Source: Comamonadaceae bacterium G21597-S1 (GTDB lineage: Bacteria > Pseudomonadota > Gammaproteobacteria > Burkholderiales > Burkholderiaceae_C). From it: DNA of 64,000 nt. Where the stretch lies: NCBI GenBank assembly GCA_027214345.1, contig JAPWHR010000003.1, forward strand, positions 248,001-312,000. The letters are read 5' to 3'. The notes under the pieces are model-generated. The model searched no databases, had not been told where the DNA came from, and saw only the letters and a list, made by a program, of their open reading frames with translations. Positions 62,926 to 64,000 of this stretch are shown in pieces. Position numbers and translations under genes: made by a program. Within the stretch, counting starts at the first letter, position 1, and each line of letters opens with the position of its first letter.

Positions 62926-64000
62926 TCAGCCTTTGAGCGTTTGTTCAAGGACATGCAGCTGCTGGTTGAGCTCGGTGAGTTGCTGCCGTTCGGCGCTGAT
63001 CTTGCGCACGGCATGGAGCACGGTGGTGTGGTCGCGCCCGCCGAACAGTTCGCCGATCTCCGGCAGGCTTTTCTGGGTGAGTTCCTTGGCCAGGTACATC
63101 GCGATCTGCCGCGGCTTGGCGATGCTGGCCGGCCGTTTCTTGGAATACATGTCGGCGACCTTGATCTTGTAGTAGTCGGCGACGGTCTTCTGGATGTTCT
63201 CGACCGAGATCTGGCGGTTCTGGATCGACAGCAGGTCGCGCAGGGCTTCGCGTGCCAGCGCGATCGAGATGTCTTTCTGGTTGAAGCGCGAATAGGCCAG
63301 GATCTTGCGCAGCGCACCCTCGAGTTCGCGCACGTTGGAGCGCACGTTCTTGGCGACGAAGAAAGCGACCTCCTCCGGCATCTCGGACAATTCGGCACGT
63401 GCCTTGTTGATCAGGATGGCCACCCGCATCTCGAGTTCCGGGGGCTCGATGGCCACGGTGAGGCCGGAATCGAAACGCGAGACCAGGCGCTCGTGGATGT
63501 CGGTCAGGCCCTTGGGATAGGTGTCGCTGGTCATCACGATGTGCGACTTCTTGGCCAGCAGGGCTTCGAACGCGTTGAAGAACTCTTCCTGGGTCCGTTC
63601 CTTGTTGGCGAAGAACTGGACGTCATCGATGAGTAACAGATCCAGCGAATGGTAATGGTTCTTGAACTCGTCGAAGGTCTTGCGCTGGTACGCCTTAACC
63701 ACATCCGAGACGAACTGCTCGGCATGGATGTAGAGAACCTTGGCGCCGGGCTTGTTCACCAGCAGCCGGTTGCCGATGGCGTGCATCAGGTGGGTCTTGC
63801 CGAGCCCGACACCGCCGTAGATGAACAAGGGGTTGTACAGGTGGCCGGGCATGTCCGATACATGCATGGCCGCGGCGCGGGCCATGCGGTTGGCCGATCC
63901 TTCGACCAGCGTCTCGAAACTCAGTACCGAATTGAGGCGGTTGCGCAGGCCGGCGGGCGCGGCGTCTTCGCCCAGATCGGCAGGTTCCTCGATCGGCATT
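62926..64000 (-). CDS. dnaA: Chromosomal replication initiator DnaA, 5' partial
   Basis: The C-terminal ~358 residues are in view; the N-terminus lies beyond the window edge. Visible domains: the AAA+ domain with Walker A GGVGLGKT and Walker [10 protein letters not shown], arginine-containing sensor regions, and the C-terminal DNA-binding domain ending in the signature [15 protein letters not shown]. DnaA binds DnaA boxes and melts the origin. The ATG at 63999 is internal, not the start. Confidence 0.95.
   Translation of the reverse strand, partial: MPIEEPADLGEDAAPAGLRNRLNSVLSFETLVEGSANRMARAAAMHVSDMPGHLYNPLFIYGGVGLGKTHLMHAIGNRLLVNKPGAKVLYIHAEQFVSDVVKAYQRKTFDEFKNHYHSLDLLLIDDVQFFANKERTQEEFFNAFEALLAKKSHIVMTSDTYPKGLTDIHERLVSRFDSGLTVAIEPPELEMRVAILINKARAELSEMPEEVAFFVAKNVRSNVRELEGALRKILAYSRFNQKDISIALAREALRDLLSIQNRQISVENIQKTVADYYKIKVADMYSKKRPASIAKPRQIAMYLAKELTQKSLPEIGELFGGRDHTTVLHAVRKISAERQQLTELNQQLHVLEQTLKG

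Overview
The window is 64 kb of GC-rich bacterial chromosome ending (right edge, minus strand) in gyrB, dnaN and a truncated dnaA, so it lies next to the replication origin. The GyrB sequence, three orphan Bug-type periplasmic receptors (no TctA/TctB nearby), a TfdA-type dioxygenase, DUF2788 and NnrU point to a betaproteobacterium of the order Burkholderiales, probably Comamonadaceae or a close relative. This placement rests on family knowledge, not on a database search.

Region 1 (1-33016, all plus strand) is one giant-protein locus. It starts inside a gene that leaves at least 8302 codons in the window (5' end missing). The product is a mosaic surface protein: beta-helix-type repeats, a Gly-rich stretch, a beta-propeller, PKD/Ig-like domains, six cadherin-like repeats, and a C-terminal cohesin-like plus dockerin-like pair. 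It is followed by a small DUF3467 protein, a GAF-GAF-TM-HlyD protein, a PqqD-like/M50 peptidase/HlyD fusion, a shortened SecA-like ATPase and a periplasmic HlyD-like adaptor. The last three genes overlap by 4-8 bases. No ABC transporter is present. I read this as a possible dedicated export and processing machine for the giant protein that does not fit a classical type I system; it is the best candidate for an undescribed system here. Between its third and fourth genes lie two oppositely oriented copies of a ~240-bp palindromic element whose arms differ between copies but pair within each copy.

Region 2 (33093-45138) is mostly housekeeping or envelope genes: an old yellow enzyme, a hemerythrin-like protein, a membrane Mrr-like protein with a degraded active site, a Spy/CpxP-like protein, a glutaredoxin fold without cysteine, DUF2189 and DUF2788 membrane proteins, NnrU, a probable minus-strand operon (two NERD-like paralogues, an alpha/beta hydrolase, a diguanylate cyclase), DAHP synthase and a rhomboid protease. 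GC-rich hairpins without T-tracts sit between several converging genes.

Region 3 (45201-57987) is catabolic and accessory: a tannase/feruloyl-esterase-family lipoprotein with a divergent MarR regulator; an operon of two Bug receptors around a TfdA-like dioxygenase with a divergent IclR regulator; a LysR regulator divergent from an aldo/keto reductase, a third Bug receptor and a UGSC-like CxxC protein; and a DODA-type dioxygenase with a Tat-like signal. The theme is uptake and breakdown of aromatic or carboxylate compounds.

Region 4 (58314-64000) holds a TerB-like protein, gyrB, dnaN, the dnaN-dnaA intergenic region with DnaA boxes and a TAG-trinucleotide run resembling a DnaA-trio (candidate oriC), and dnaA, cut off by the window end.
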